Positions 15,201 to 23,295 of a stretch of DNA of 64,000 bases are shown here, in pieces. Numbering within the stretch: position 1 is the first letter of the stretch; every line of letters begins with the position of its first letter. A program made the translations under genes and the position numbers. Under the pieces are notes generated by a model. It saw only the letters and a list, made by a program, of their open reading frames with translations. It had not been told where the DNA came from and did no database searches. Source of the stretch: Tretioscincus oriximinensis (lineage: Eukaryota; Chordata; Lepidosauria; Squamata; Gymnophthalmidae); NCBI GenBank assembly GCA_022410635.1, contig JAJVDF010000159.1:1787243-1851242 (forward strand), read 5' to 3'.

Positions 15201-18200
15201 AAACAAAATTGGCTGATAATGAAGAATTATTTAGAAGGCAAGTTGGGGAGTGAAATTATGAAACTAAAATTGAAATTGAATTTCCATATGTAAATGCTGT
15301 CTGCCAAAAAAGTTCTTTGAAATATACTGCTCAAAACAATTAAGGATACACGTGTAACACTAAGTGTTCCCTTAATTATTTTGAGCAATATATATTATGC
15401 AATGGTGGGAGGGAGGAATATATAAAAGGGGGAAATTGTTTGGAATGTTTTAAACATTAATATGTACAATTGTGTCTGTACAAAATTTTTTAATAAAAAT
15501 GTTTTGGGAAAAAAAGCAATTATAAATCTGGGAATTCAGCACATCCCAAAAATAGTGCATATCCAGAAATTTTGTGCTGGCAAAATCCTTGGATGTACCT
15601 AGATCTAGATATGGCTGACTGGTGATTTCAGTGCTGCTGCCATCGTGTGGATAGTGGAATAATAATCACAGTAGCATGGTGATCTTTGTAGGTCTCTAAC
15701 GGTGTGGATCTAGATGCCCACTTTAGTTTGAGTAGCCTAAACTACGTGCCTTGAATCAAGATCGTTCCTCGATTGACCATAATCATTCTTGGCCTTCAAT
15801 TAACACTGATGGAACAATGGGCATAGGATCTCTCACTTGTTTCTAAAAACATCCTAACACCTGGATTTTTATTTAAATTCTCTTTCCTTTCCATTAAAAG
15901 CATGTGAAATCAGAACGCTGGAAATGCTTCCTACCATTTTCATGTTTCTCAGGTTCCAAATTTATGGAAGCTTCCTCCTGAAAGATGAACTTGAAAATAT
16001 AATGGAAAATCTGGAGCAAACCAGAGAAGAAGTGGCCTACAATGAACAGGTTATTCAAGAGGAAGATTTCTCTAGGCTCCAGGTATTTCATATGCCCTGA
16101 ACAAAATATCTACTCTTCTTTCTGTGGCTTTTAATGCACAGCCTTATGTTTAAGGAGCACACTAGTCCACATCATTTGTATCAGACTAGTGCTAATTCAG
16201 AGCTATGAGCTCTTTAAACTGGATTAGTGGTAGATCTTATTAATCAGATCTATATCTCTGATGGCAGCTGCATGCGGAGCAGATTTGCATGTGTATGGAC
16301 ATCTTGCAAGTGGAAGCTGTGGAAGGAAAGGAGCAGCAACCGGGAGCGAGAGAGGTAGGCAGGAGGGAGAAGCTAGAGAGCCCATTCTATTGTCTTGGAA
16401 TGAGCTCTTCTACTAGTAAGGGCAATAAAATGAAAGGATGGGATGAATAGTACACCAAACTGTGTTGATGTGATGATACCATTGCTGATAATATGTTTGT
16501 AAGTGCTAAGACATTGTATGTAATGGGGTAAAAAATATTCTTCAAAAGGAACAGTAATATTTTATCAAAAGAATCAGAATTTTCTATCGTTAAATCTCAT
16601 ATTTAAATCATGTATAGCTTTCAGATAGGCTTAGACAAGTTCATGGAAGCCAAGCTACTAGGCTAGATTAACGGGCAGTATTCCTGAAATACCATTTGCA
16701 GACAGTCAATAGTGAGGGGAATGTTCTGCTTTTATCTTTGAGAATGCCCAAATTCATCTTCTGGGCCACTGTGGAAGACAGAATACTGGACTAAATGGGG
16801 TGTGGTCCCATTCAGAAGGGCTCTTCTTGTTCATAACCTTTATATTTATGCTGTATAATTCTCATGAATCAACTGAAAAATGTTCTTTAATATTGCTTCC
16901 AATCTGATAATATAAATTAAAAATGTGTACAATATATGAATAATATAATAGTAATAATTGGAAAAAATATCTGCCATTTTCAAAGACAATTCTGGTAATA
17001 ATAATTCCAGCACTCAGTTTGCTACTTATAGTCTGGACCTAGGCAGTTGTTCCCTAGCATCTAAAGAATTAGATTTCTCTGCATAAACTCATACCACCTA
17101 TCATTTTCTTCCTAGTCTCTAAAGTGCTATGAGACCCCCTTGTCAGATAAGAGTCTCATTTCAGTGAATATTCACTAAAGTCTATACTTGCCTCATATAA
17201 GTACCAGGAACATTTTTCTAAGGAATTTATTACTTTTCTTCAAATTCTCCTGGGATCTCATTGTTTCTGCACATTTTAAACGAAATAGACTGGCAGATGG
17301 GAATGGCCAAAAAAAGATTTGCCCTGCAGTTGACATTCTTGGAGAACACGGGACTTACGCACTCATTGGTGCAGAGAACAGATTCAGGAACTCATCAGCC
17401 GAAGTGAATCATTAAAACACGTGTCACTTTCACCAACTGCGAAGAACAGAAAGAATGCAGAGAAGAAGGCAGAAGGAACTTGGTTTTTCTTCCATCAGGC
17501 TCATACCACAAACCTTTCTCATAACCTGTGTTGCATTCCTCAGTTTCCTTTTCCTTTCCTCTTTTTAATCTTCCTTTCCATCAACTGTACGATGTCAGGT
17601 TCAAGCCACAGCCCTCAGCATATCGCATGAAGGATGTGAATTCACTTTTATTTCTGAACGTGTGTCACTCAGAAGATGCCAAGATGTGTTGACCTCATTT
17701 TCCCATCTTCTGTTCTCTATCAAGGTATCTGACACAGAATTGAAAGAAACTTTGTAGAGTGTGCCAATCCACCTCTTTTGTTTTGATTTGTTTACTCACA
17801 GGTCAAACACCAGGAAGTTCCTTTCAGTTCAGTGACAGAAAGATTTCCCAGATATCCTATAAGTGCCCTTTGCCACAAGAGAGATACAGATCCGACAGAT
17901 CACAGAAAGTGGCGCCGAGGTTGTATGTGTGGACACACCTTCTCCTGAAGGTGGAGATAAAAGATATGACTGGATTGTACCCCACTTCTGTGGCAGCCAA
18001 CAGAGGACACAATACACCTTCAACAGCAAGCACCACATCTCTATAGCCAGAATTTTTCCCATTGTTTTGGAAATCACTTCTAACCTTTTATTCTTCTGTA
18101 TTTTTTTCCCGCCCTTCCTTCAACACCTAAAAAAAGCTTTTCTACTATCTTGTTCCCCCACCTCCCCATCTTGGTTGATGGTGGGGGCTGTTTAATGTCC

Positions 18201-21200
18201 TTTACCTTTCATCATCCAAAAGAGTTAATATTAGTATGTAACCAAAGCTCTTGTCATATCCCAGCTTTAATCCTTATTAAAAGCCAATGATTTCTTTTTT
18301 ACATTTAATATAGCTTAAAGATTATAGCTAAAGATTCAGCTCTCAAATGTAAAAGATGAGTGATAACTTTATTCAGAATCCATTAGCAACAGACTTTATT
18401 CTTGCCAGAATAATTCCTCTGGGTAGGCCCCTCTTTTTTATACTCTTCCACTACTCAGCTAGACCAATCATAATCCCTTCACGTCACATGTCCATTTCTA
18501 ATTGACTATACATCCTGACCAATCAGTTGGCATCTGTTTCTTTACAGCATAACTGATGTTCACTGTAAAATCCCAGCTGAGTAGTATATTAGGACTGACA
18601 GGCTCAAATTAATGACAAATGATTCAAACATGTAAATATTGGAATAGTAGATTATACTAGATTATAAGATGCCTGAAAAGGTCAGTGCTGGCATCAGGAA
18701 TGCCAGGAAATTGTGAAGGTTTCACTTGGATCCAGCAAATGGCTCTTGGTGGTTGTTAGAAAGTTTTTTTTCTGAAATCTAATCTAAATCTCCTCCCTTG
18801 CAGTTTCATCCCATTGTTTCTAGTCCTTCCATGTGCCAACAAGGACAATGCTGATCTCTCTGCTCTGTGGCAGCTCTTCAGTTATTAATAGGCAACTATC
18901 AGGTCTCCTCTCATCTTCTCATTTGCAGACTAAACATCCCTAGATCCTTTAACCATTCCTCATAGGACATGGTTTCCAGACCACACACCATCGTTGTAAC
19001 TCTCTTTTGAACTTGCTCGAGTTTATCGATGTCCTTTCTCAAATTGCCCCCACCCCCAGAACTGAATACAGTATTCTAAGTACTGTAGAGAGGAATAATT
19101 ACTTCACATAATCAAGATTCTATGCTCCTCTTAATACTGCCTTTTTTGTAGCTGCTTCATACTGTTCAGATGATCATTCAGTTTAAATGTTTTAGAATGT
19201 TAGGGAACTGGTTTTTATTGGTCAGGTATGGGGGAACATTCCAGAAGGAGCCATGGCTGCCTAATGATTGGCCAGGGGTCCTAGAGGTTCACTATAGTAA
19301 ACGAGTATTTCAACTGGCTCGCCGCAGGCCGCTCTGGTACTGTGTAAGTTGCTTGTTGCAGAGATGTTTAGTATATCACTTTCTTAACACACCACTGAAG
19401 GTGTGATTCTTCAAAGGTTTCCATCCAGCTTTCTAGCTGTCTTCATAGTTCTCTTTTTAATATGAAACCTGGCCTTTCAGTGTTTTCTGTTTTATAGGGA
19501 ACAATCACCAAACTGGAAGAAACATTGGATACCATGAATGAGGAGTTCTTCCAGCTCTCATTGCAGGCCTTGGATATTCAGAAGGAGGAGGATCAGCTAC
19601 ATGAGCAGCTAAGAAGGCATGAGGAGAGGGCTCCACTGACTGTAAGTGTTTTCTCACCATAATTTCACTGCAGAAAATTAACAATGGGGATGAAACTGAA
19701 AGGCTGTGAGAGTTCAAATTCAGTATATAATATCTGATGTTATGGCTCTGCAGGGATGTTATTCCTGCCAGGGAATAGTTAAGGTTTCAATTAAGTATGG
19801 CAAATAGCCAGTGATTACTTGCCTATAGAAAGGGTTTGAGTTTAAACATCTGGAATGTTGGGGATCGGGATATTCACTGGCTAAGCTTTGCAGAACAGTC
19901 TACAAGGGATCAGTGAAGGCTGATTATTATTGGTCAAGAGCTCCCAGAGTCCCGTATAAAAGAGCAGCATTTCAATTGGCTCACCACTTTGGTTCTGATT
20001 AAGCTGCCTGTTTCCGAACTATTTGATAAATGACAGTCTTATCTGAAGGCTTCCAGAGGCATCACACGGAAGTTTGGTGTAGTGGTTAGAGTGTAGGACT
20101 CTTATCTGGTAGTCTCCCGGTTCGATTCCCCACTCCTCCACAAAAGCCAGCTGGGTGACCTTGGGCCAGTCACAGTTCTTTGAACTCTCTCAGCCCCACC
20201 TACTCCACAGGGTGTCTGTTGTGGAGAAAGCAACAAATGCTATGTGCGCCGCCCTATGGTTGGCCGCCCTGAGACCTTTGGGTATAAGGCGGGATACAAG
20301 TACAAATAAATAAATAAATAAATTCTATTTGAATGATTTTTTTGTTCCTATAGGCATCCATTTTGGCTACACATTAGAGCACATAAACTTCATAAAAATG
20401 CACTATGTTGGTCTATTCTGAGACTAAATACATGTGTTGCCATTATACATAGTGACTGTTTTTGTACAGAGTGCTTCCTATAGAAAGGAATTGAATTTTT
20501 GAGAGTTAAAAAAAACCTCAGGTTGCTTTGCCCACTGCTTCTTCTACTACTCCCTCTTCAAGAATAGTAGTGGTGATACTAATAATAAGCTGATTATTGG
20601 ACTGCTGGGGCAATAGCAGTAGAGAAGAGTCTTTCCTAATCCTGCTGTGTATTAAATACCTTATTTTGGCAGGCTTTCTTTGCCTCTCCCTCTGCTGTTT
20701 AACATTATATGAAGCCACTGAGAGAGGTCATCAGGAGATTTGGAGTGAAATGCCACCAATATGCAGATGACTTGCAGCTCTATCTCTCTGTTCCATCTGA
20801 ATCAAGAGAGGTGGTTGAAGTGCTTGACAGATGCCTGTAGCTGGACAGGTGACTGGCTGGATGGGAGCCAACAAATAGGAGCTGAATCTAAACAAGGCAG
20901 AGGTGCTGTGTGTCATTTCTGAATGGCCNTTTCTGAACAGGGATGATTTAGCCACAGTAATCTATACTCTGGTAACTTTCAGACTGGATTANTGTAATGC
21001 ACTTTATATGGGACTACCCTTGAAAATGGTTAAGAAGCTGCAGCTGGTGCAGAATGCAGCAGCTAGACACACATCACACCAGGCTTGAAAGAGCTGCACT
21101 GGTTGCCAATCTGCTACCAAGCCCAATTCAAGGTCTTAACCTATAAGGTCCAAAATAACTTGGGCCCCAAATATCTAAAGGAACGCCTTTTCCCATACCA

Positions 21201-22362
21201 ACCAGTCTGTGCCTTAAGATCTGCAGGGAAGGCCCTCCTGGTTGTACCATGCCTATCAACAGGCAACTGAGTGAGGACCAAGAGTTGANCCTTTTCGGTG
21301 GTTGTCCCCAGCCTATAGAATAGTTTCTCTCTCAAGATGCATCAGTCGTCATCGTTATATTCTTTTAGAAAATCTTTGAAGTCGCATCTCTTTAACCTGG
21401 CCTTTGGCTGAAGAAATGTCATTTTTATTCCCACTTTAATTATGTCAATTTTGTATTGTTGCTTTATGGTTGGCCATCCTGAGACCTTAGGGTATAGGGC
21501 GAGGTATAAAAACAAACAAACAAATAAATAAATGATGATCAGGCTGATATTTGTGCAACCACAATTTTGCATATCTCAACCATTTCAAAACAGGGAGGAC
21601 ATGGTTTCTGATCAGTCTCATCCTGCTTAAACTTTATAGGGAAACTGCAAAAGGCAGGTGTGGGCATCCATGTGTATAGAGGCTAGAAACTGCATCCTCT
21701 GTATTGATACACACCCCTTGGGAACACCCAGAGGTGGCTGTTGTTAGTCAGTAGGGAATTTCCAGCCTTCCCTTTGCCTGTCCCAGAGGTGGATCTCTCC
21801 ACCAAAAAGCAATCTACATTCATGGCTTCAGTGAAGCCAGAAAATCTAACTTGGGTAGAAAGGAAAAGAGACGGAATTTGATCTGAATTCTATCTCCTTC
21901 TCTCTCAAGCAAGTTTGAGTCCATTCTACAGTAGGATAATTTACTGTATTAGGGGCAGAAACTAAAATGGGATATGCAAGGTACAGTTCCCATCATTCTT
22001 TGTCATTTACCACATTACTAGGACACCTGCTTTAGGCTATAGAATTAGAAATAAATATAATGCTGCATAGAACTAAGGAATACATTCTTGTGTATTTTAC
22101 TATACTTCAGCATTCAGTGGCATTATTTTGCCATTTTTCTGCTTGCTTCTTCCCGTTTCCATTTNTTTTACAGTCTCCAGACGACCTTTCTGAGGAAGAA
22201 ATCAAACAATTCTCAAAGCATCTTGAGTCTTGGGCTGCCAAGAGGGACCAAAGACTGTTACTGGAAATCAGAAGGAGTGTAATGGTACAGCGGATCAAAG
22301 ATGTAGAATCTGAGCTGACATCTTGCTTGAAGATCAAAAGGGGCCACCATCTCAACACTTGA
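112..22362 (+). CDS. Gene A: unrecognised coiled-coil protein, last 10 coding exons (5' end outside window)
   Basis: Ten exons chain in one frame: 112-253, 672-841, 946-1018, 2066-2263, 4967-5296, 9834-9952, 13048-13163, 15953-16082, 19498-19641 and 22174-22362. Every boundary has AG/GT and the phases match at each join, giving 536 residues and a TGA stop. Residues about 1-195 are polar and low in complexity. Residues about 196-345 form a hydrophobic, probably globular region around [16 protein letters not shown] and [20 protein letters not shown], followed by a short helical stretch ([16 protein letters not shown]). The last 170 residues are rich in E, K, Q and L with heptad-like spacing ([30 protein letters not shown]), so a coiled coil is likely. 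There is no signal peptide in the visible part and no clear transmembrane helix. The family is not known to me and no function is claimed. The open frame and phase agreement are seen directly; the domain reading is inference. Confidence 0.85.
254..671. other. Gene A intron
   Basis: I see nothing in this short intron beyond AT-rich sequence and one N at about 460. Confidence 0.5.
672..841 (+). CDS. Gene A exon
   Basis: The acceptor is TTTTGCAG and the donor GTAAGG. The split codon GGT joins it to the previous exon. It reads [20 protein letters not shown] and ends in phase 0. The first half is predicted to be helical. Confidence 0.85.
946..1018 (+). CDS. Gene A exon (short, 73 nt)
   Basis: The acceptor is TTCTCCATAG and the donor GTAAGG. 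It enters in phase 0 and leaves in phase 1. The peptide is rich in His, Ser and Gln ([15 protein letters not shown]) and is probably a flexible linker. Confidence 0.75.
1456..1640 (-). repeat. L2-type LINE tail, reverse
   Basis: TTTATTTATTTACG...ACCATCCCTATACCTGAAGGTCTCAAGGCAATTAACAA is the reverse of the shared L2/SINE 3' end. The rest of the intron 1019-2065 shows nothing clear. Confidence 0.55.
2066..2263 (+). CDS. Gene A exon
   Basis: The acceptor is CTTTCCCTCAG and the donor GTGATA. A GTG valine codon is split across the join with the previous exon. It reads [11 protein letters not shown] and later [15 protein letters not shown], a probable helix, and leaves in phase 1. Confidence 0.8.
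2640..3100 (-). repeat. LINE fragment, reverse, with L2-type tail
   Basis: It starts with the reversed tail (TATCCTGCCCTATATCCAAAGGTCTCAGGG) and continues into repeat-like sequence to about 3100. The region 3100-3650 is not identified, though GTTTTGGCTCACGTTT resembles a stretch near 32.26 kb. Confidence 0.45.
3655..4012 (+). repeat. CR1 LINE 3' end
   Basis: It contains the classic CR1 3' UTR (GGCACATGGAAGGACTAGAAACAATGGGATGAAACTGCA, then CAACCAGTGGAACAGGTTGCC) and ends CCTTCCAACTATGCGATTCTATGATTCTATG, the 8-bp CR1 terminal repeat. It is incomplete at the 5' end, as is usual. Confidence 0.9.
4090..4550 (-). repeat. Possible L1 3' UTR, reverse
   Basis: A TTTTTTTTATTATATAAACCTTTATAAATTACA start followed by AT-rich low-coding sequence is typical of reversed L1 tails in squamates. 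No coding match supports it. Confidence 0.3.
4555..4680 (-). repeat. L2-type LINE tail, reverse
   Basis: TTTATTTC...TACACTTCTATACTGTCCTATACCCAAAGGTCACAGGGCAGTTAACAATAAAAACCAAATTAATG closely matches the reversed tails at 1.46 and 48.0 kb. Confidence 0.6.
4967..5296 (+). CDS. Gene A exon encoding the hydrophobic core segment
   Basis: This is the largest exon of the gene at 330 nt, with acceptor TTTTCATTTCAG and donor GTAGAG; it enters and leaves in phase 1. It opens with an acidic, Ser-rich stretch ([13 protein letters not shown]). A strongly patterned domain of alternating hydrophobic residues follows: [16 protein letters not shown], then [13 protein letters not shown], then [13 protein letters not shown] and [17 protein letters not shown]. 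It looks like a compact alpha/beta or all-alpha fold rather than membrane segments, because the hydrophobic runs are short and interrupted. I cannot name the domain. Confidence 0.85.
5578..5795 (+). repeat. tRNA-derived SINE (Sauria-like)
   Basis: The head TTTGGTGTAATGGTTAGAGTGCTGG carries an A-box and CAGTTCAATTCTCA a decayed B-box. CTCAGCCCCGCCTACTTCACAGG follows, and it ends in ATAAATAAATATTA. The Sauria SINE of squamates is the known match to this head and body. Confidence 0.85.
6835..7195 (-). repeat. CR1-type LINE 3' end, reverse
   Basis: It opens with AGAACATAAGAAC, the reverse of an ATGTTCTT terminal repeat. CCATCTAGTCCAGCATTGTG and, further in, CATGAACTTGTCCAATCCTGCCTTAAAGCTATC follow. 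The last part is the reversed CR1 3' UTR motif. Confidence 0.8.
7200..8800. other. Gene A intron, unidentified
   Basis: The region 7660-8390 reads on the minus strand as several interrupted open stretches (for example [18 protein letters not shown] and [15 protein letters not shown]) separated by stops. It might be an old processed pseudogene or transposon, but I cannot name a source. The rest shows nothing. Confidence 0.25.
9170..9335 (+). repeat. Imperfect C/T-rich minisatellite
   Basis: Units resembling CCCACCTCCACCCTCTCA are repeated about eight times with variation. The strand is almost all pyrimidine plus A. It gives spurious proline-rich open frames. The flanking 8800-9480 is GC-rich without a recognised gene. 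Confidence 0.75.
9834..9952 (+). CDS. Gene A exon
   Basis: The acceptor is TTTTTAATTCCAG and the donor GTACAA. It enters in phase 1 and leaves in phase 0. The peptide includes [18 protein letters not shown], probably the last helix of the globular segment in the previous exon. Confidence 0.85.
10105..11265 (-). mobile_element. L1-type LINE, 3' part of ORF2, reverse, broken
   Basis: The minus strand reads [17 protein letters not shown], then [21 protein letters not shown], then EFGKKS, the typical end of the L1 ORF2 protein (KWY, the CWRC and HMWWECP-like motifs). Stops and frameshifts show it is dead. A CpG-rich block (10407-10613) interrupts its 3' end. Confidence 0.75.
10375..10645. repeat. 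CpG-rich block between two near-identical 30-bp direct repeats
   Basis: GAGGACGAGATTGAACTCCAACTGTCAATAA (from about 10376) recurs as GAGGACAAGATTGAAGTCCAACTGTCAATAA (from about 10614). The roughly 205 bp between is rich in CpG and contains TTTATAAGG and CTTCCGGAAG. It could be an inserted element with a long target duplication or a tandem duplication of the L1 tail. Confidence 0.6.
11890..12135 (+). repeat. Unclassified interspersed repeat (copy 1)
   Basis: The run AATATTGCTATTTTTATTAAATTTGAGAAAACACATCTGTGAATG, then TTCGCTCATCTCCAATTTTCT, matches 26105-26270 (AAATTGCTATTTCTTTTAAAACCGAGACAACACATTCACAAATG, then CTTCATTCATCTCCAATCTTCT). The family is unknown. The region 12135-13047 shows nothing clear. 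Confidence 0.6.
13048..13163 (+). CDS. Gene A exon
   Basis: The acceptor is TTATATTTCAG and the donor GTACTT. It enters in phase 0 and leaves in phase 2, with an AGG codon split to the next exon. It reads [20 protein letters not shown] and then NFLEKHAKE. Confidence 0.85.
14190..14420 (-). repeat. CR1-type LINE 3' end, reverse
   Basis: ATAAGAACATAAGAAGAGCC..GGATCAGGCCACAGCCCATCTAGTCCAGCATTCTGTG is the same family as the copies at 6.8, 27.4 and 57.1 kb. Confidence 0.8.
14815..15515 (+). repeat. Possible L1-type 3' end interrupted by a MITE
   Basis: AT-rich sequence with remnants such as GAGACTTGAATACTATATGGGCTGATAG and AATGGAGGTATTGTAAACAAAATTGGCTGA ends in AATAAAAATGTTTTGGGAAAAAAA. It resembles L1 ends, with no intact coding. 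Confidence 0.35.
15322..15393. mobile_element. 72-bp palindromic MITE, mariner-like
   Basis: The left arm ATATACTGCTCAAAACAATTAAGG and the reverse complement of the right end (ATATATTGCTCAAAATAATTAAGG) match with few changes, leaving a short loop. TA-flanked short palindromes with CTGCTCAAAA ends are typical of Tc1/mariner-derived MITEs. Confidence 0.75.
15953..16082 (+). CDS. Gene A exon, start of coiled coil
   Basis: The acceptor is CATGTTTCTCAG and the donor GTATTT. One base completes the AGG codon from the previous exon. It reads [20 protein letters not shown] and ends in phase 0. The dense charged pattern suggests coiled coil. Confidence 0.87.
16615..16842 (+). repeat. CR1-type LINE 3' end
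   Basis: TAGACAAGTTCATGGAAGCCAAGCTACTAGG, then TGAAATACCATTTGCAG, then ACTGGACTAAATGGGGTGTGGTCCCATTCAGAAGGGCTCTTCTTGTTC: same family as 25.8 and 27.4 kb, forward. Confidence 0.75.
17180..17415 (+). pseudogene. Decayed duplicate of gene B exon 3 and its preceding intron end
   Basis: The sequence aligns by eye with 26680-26860. The intron part matches as CAAATT..CTCCT..GATCTCA..TTTCTG, and the exon part encodes LADGNGQKK and later [10 protein letters not shown], against LADETGQVK and GERETYVLIG in the real exon. The acceptor AG has become AA (TTTTAAA) and no donor is left, so it cannot be spliced as the original was. It lies in an intron of gene A on the same strand as gene B. Confidence 0.7.
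17759..18195 (+). other. Two overlapping open frames, not identified
   Basis: From an acceptor-like TTTGTTTACTCACAG (about 17800) one frame runs to 18046 and another from 17863 to 18195 ([32 protein letters not shown]). Neither fits gene A phases and no family is recognised. They may be a gene remnant or repeat. Confidence 0.2.
18730..19165 (-). repeat. CR1 LINE, reverse
   Basis: TTGCAGTTTCATCCCATTGTTTCTAGTCCTTCCATGTGCC is the reverse of the CR1 3' UTR seen at 3.7 kb. It continues through CATTCCTCATAGGACATGGTTTCCAGACC and TGAACTTGCTCGAGTTTATCGATGTCC. Confidence 0.85.
19190..19410 (+). repeat. LTR-like fragment, copy A
   Basis: CTAATGATTGGCCAGGGGTCCTAGAGG, then GAGTATTTCAACTGGCTCGCCGC aligns with copy B at 19740-20050. 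The layout (CCAAT-like motifs, then in copy B a TATA box) resembles a solo LTR, but the ends are not defined. Confidence 0.4.
19498..19641 (+). CDS. Gene A exon, coiled coil
   Basis: This exon is exactly 48 codons, phase 0 at both ends, with acceptor TTTTATAG and donor GTAAGT. It reads [20 protein letters not shown] and then [13 protein letters not shown], with heptad-like spacing of Leu, Met and Phe. Confidence 0.87.
19738..20055 (+). repeat. LTR-like fragment, copy B, with TATA box
   Basis: TATTATTGGTCAAGAGCTCCCAGAGTCCCGTATAAAAGAGCAGCATTTCAATTGGCTCACC matches copy A and includes GTATAAAAG. No internal coding region of a retroelement is present. Confidence 0.4.
20062..20325 (+). repeat. tRNA-derived SINE (Sauria-like), full length
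   Basis: It has an A-box-like TGGTGTAGTGGTTAGAGTG and B-box GGTTCGATTCCCC. TGGGTGACCTTGGGCCAGTCACAGTTCTTTGAACTCTCTCAGCCCCACC follows. The tail GGCCGCCCTGAGACCTTTGGGTATAAGGCGGGATACAAG(TA)CAAATAAATAAATAAAT is shared with the LINE at 21.5 kb. Confidence 0.9.
20690..21537 (+). mobile_element. L2-type LINE, 3' part of reverse transcriptase, broken
   Basis: It reads [20 protein letters not shown] then DLQLYLS (the YADD-type catalytic box). After a frameshift come [20 protein letters not shown] and [20 protein letters not shown], all typical of L2-like LINEs. Stops, shifts and Ns make it inactive. It ends CCATCCTGAGACCTTAGGGTATAGGGCGAGG and then (AAATA)n-like A-rich sequence. Confidence 0.88.
21540..22173. 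other. Gene A last intron, remainder
   Basis: I see no repeat or gene signal here besides the polypyrimidine tract of the final acceptor. Confidence 0.5.
22174..22362 (+). CDS. Gene A terminal coding exon with stop
   Basis: The acceptor is TTTTTTTACAG and it enters in phase 0. It reads [20 protein letters not shown] and then [12 protein letters not shown]. The protein ends in a basic tail rich in Lys, Arg and His, with TGA at 22360-22362. One N in the polypyrimidine tract (about 22165) does not touch the coding part. Confidence 0.85.
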   Translation, partial: SPDDLSEEEIKQFSKHLESWAAKRDQRLLLEIRRSVMVQRIKDVESELTSCLKIKRGHHLNT

Positions 22363-23295
22363 TGGGAGTTTGGCTCAACCAAGACCTTTTCAGAGAAGAC
22401 CTTCTCAATTACGTTTGTTCTGTTCTTGATAAAGAAATCATTTTTTTTGTACCAACCTATAACTTGTTTCCAGGGGTTTCTGAGTTTACCATTGGATTGA
22501 ACCAAAACAATTGTCCTCAGCTCCCAAGTAGCAAAGTCCACTGTTTGAGATGCCTTAGTTCTCAAAATGGTATCTGATGCTCTCAAGATAGTGTAGATGT
22601 TAAATTGGAATGAGGAAGTTTTTCTGCTGCATGTCTCTTACATCAATGTGTTTGCATTGTTGTCACTGTCTTTTTAGTCCCAGAGAACAACTGAAGATTG
22701 ATCCAGTAGACACACTGTTGATGTGCAGTGAACAATTCCTGAGTAAGATTATGGAAGCAGGAGATAACATGTGGTCACTCTGTGTGAGGATGCTATGATG
22801 TCATGTATTTTCCTGCTGTTTTGCAGGGAACAGTTTCAAACAAATGTATGCAACATCTTCAGAAGGGAAGCAGAATGCTGAAAACAATGCTTCTTCATTG
22901 CACATTGCAAAACAAAATCTTTATATACAAAAGAAGTGAGTTGTTTTGTCTTGGAATGACTGCAGGAAAGGAATGAGNAACTGGAGTTGTGGAATATACA
23001 GAGCAGTTTAAAAGTTGGTCTCGTGAGTGACTACATTTCCAGTAAAGCAGGAGCAATGTTCCTTTTATGAGTTCANCATGTGCTCACAGCTAAAGGCACA
23101 TGAAAGTTTGCAGACCTGCTGGAGGATGTATTTTCGGTGTGTGAATTATGTTTAAAGCAAAACATGTGACTCAGTTCATTTGTCTCATCATTAAATGATC
23201 NTTTTGCATTATTTTTCTTTTTAAATTTGCAGCCAATTCTTTATTTGGAATTCAGTTTAACAGAGTGATGTTAAATAAAGCTCCATGTGTGTGCA
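22363..23295 (+). other. Gene A 3' untranslated region (probable)
   Basis: From the stop codon to just past the AATAAA hexamer at 23274-23279, the sequence has no strong open frame and no recognisable repeat. A T/G-rich stretch follows the hexamer (TGTGTGTGCATGCGTG), as expected downstream of a cleavage site. Confidence 0.55.
23274..23279 (+). terminator. Polyadenylation signal AATAAA for gene A
   Basis: This canonical hexamer lies about 910 nt after the stop and is followed by a GT-rich element. It is the best candidate in the 3' flank; use is inferred. Confidence 0.5.

Noticed and set aside
20903..21270. Plus-strand open frames as a host gene
   Set aside because: They match the L2-type reverse transcriptase C-terminal region with frameshifts.
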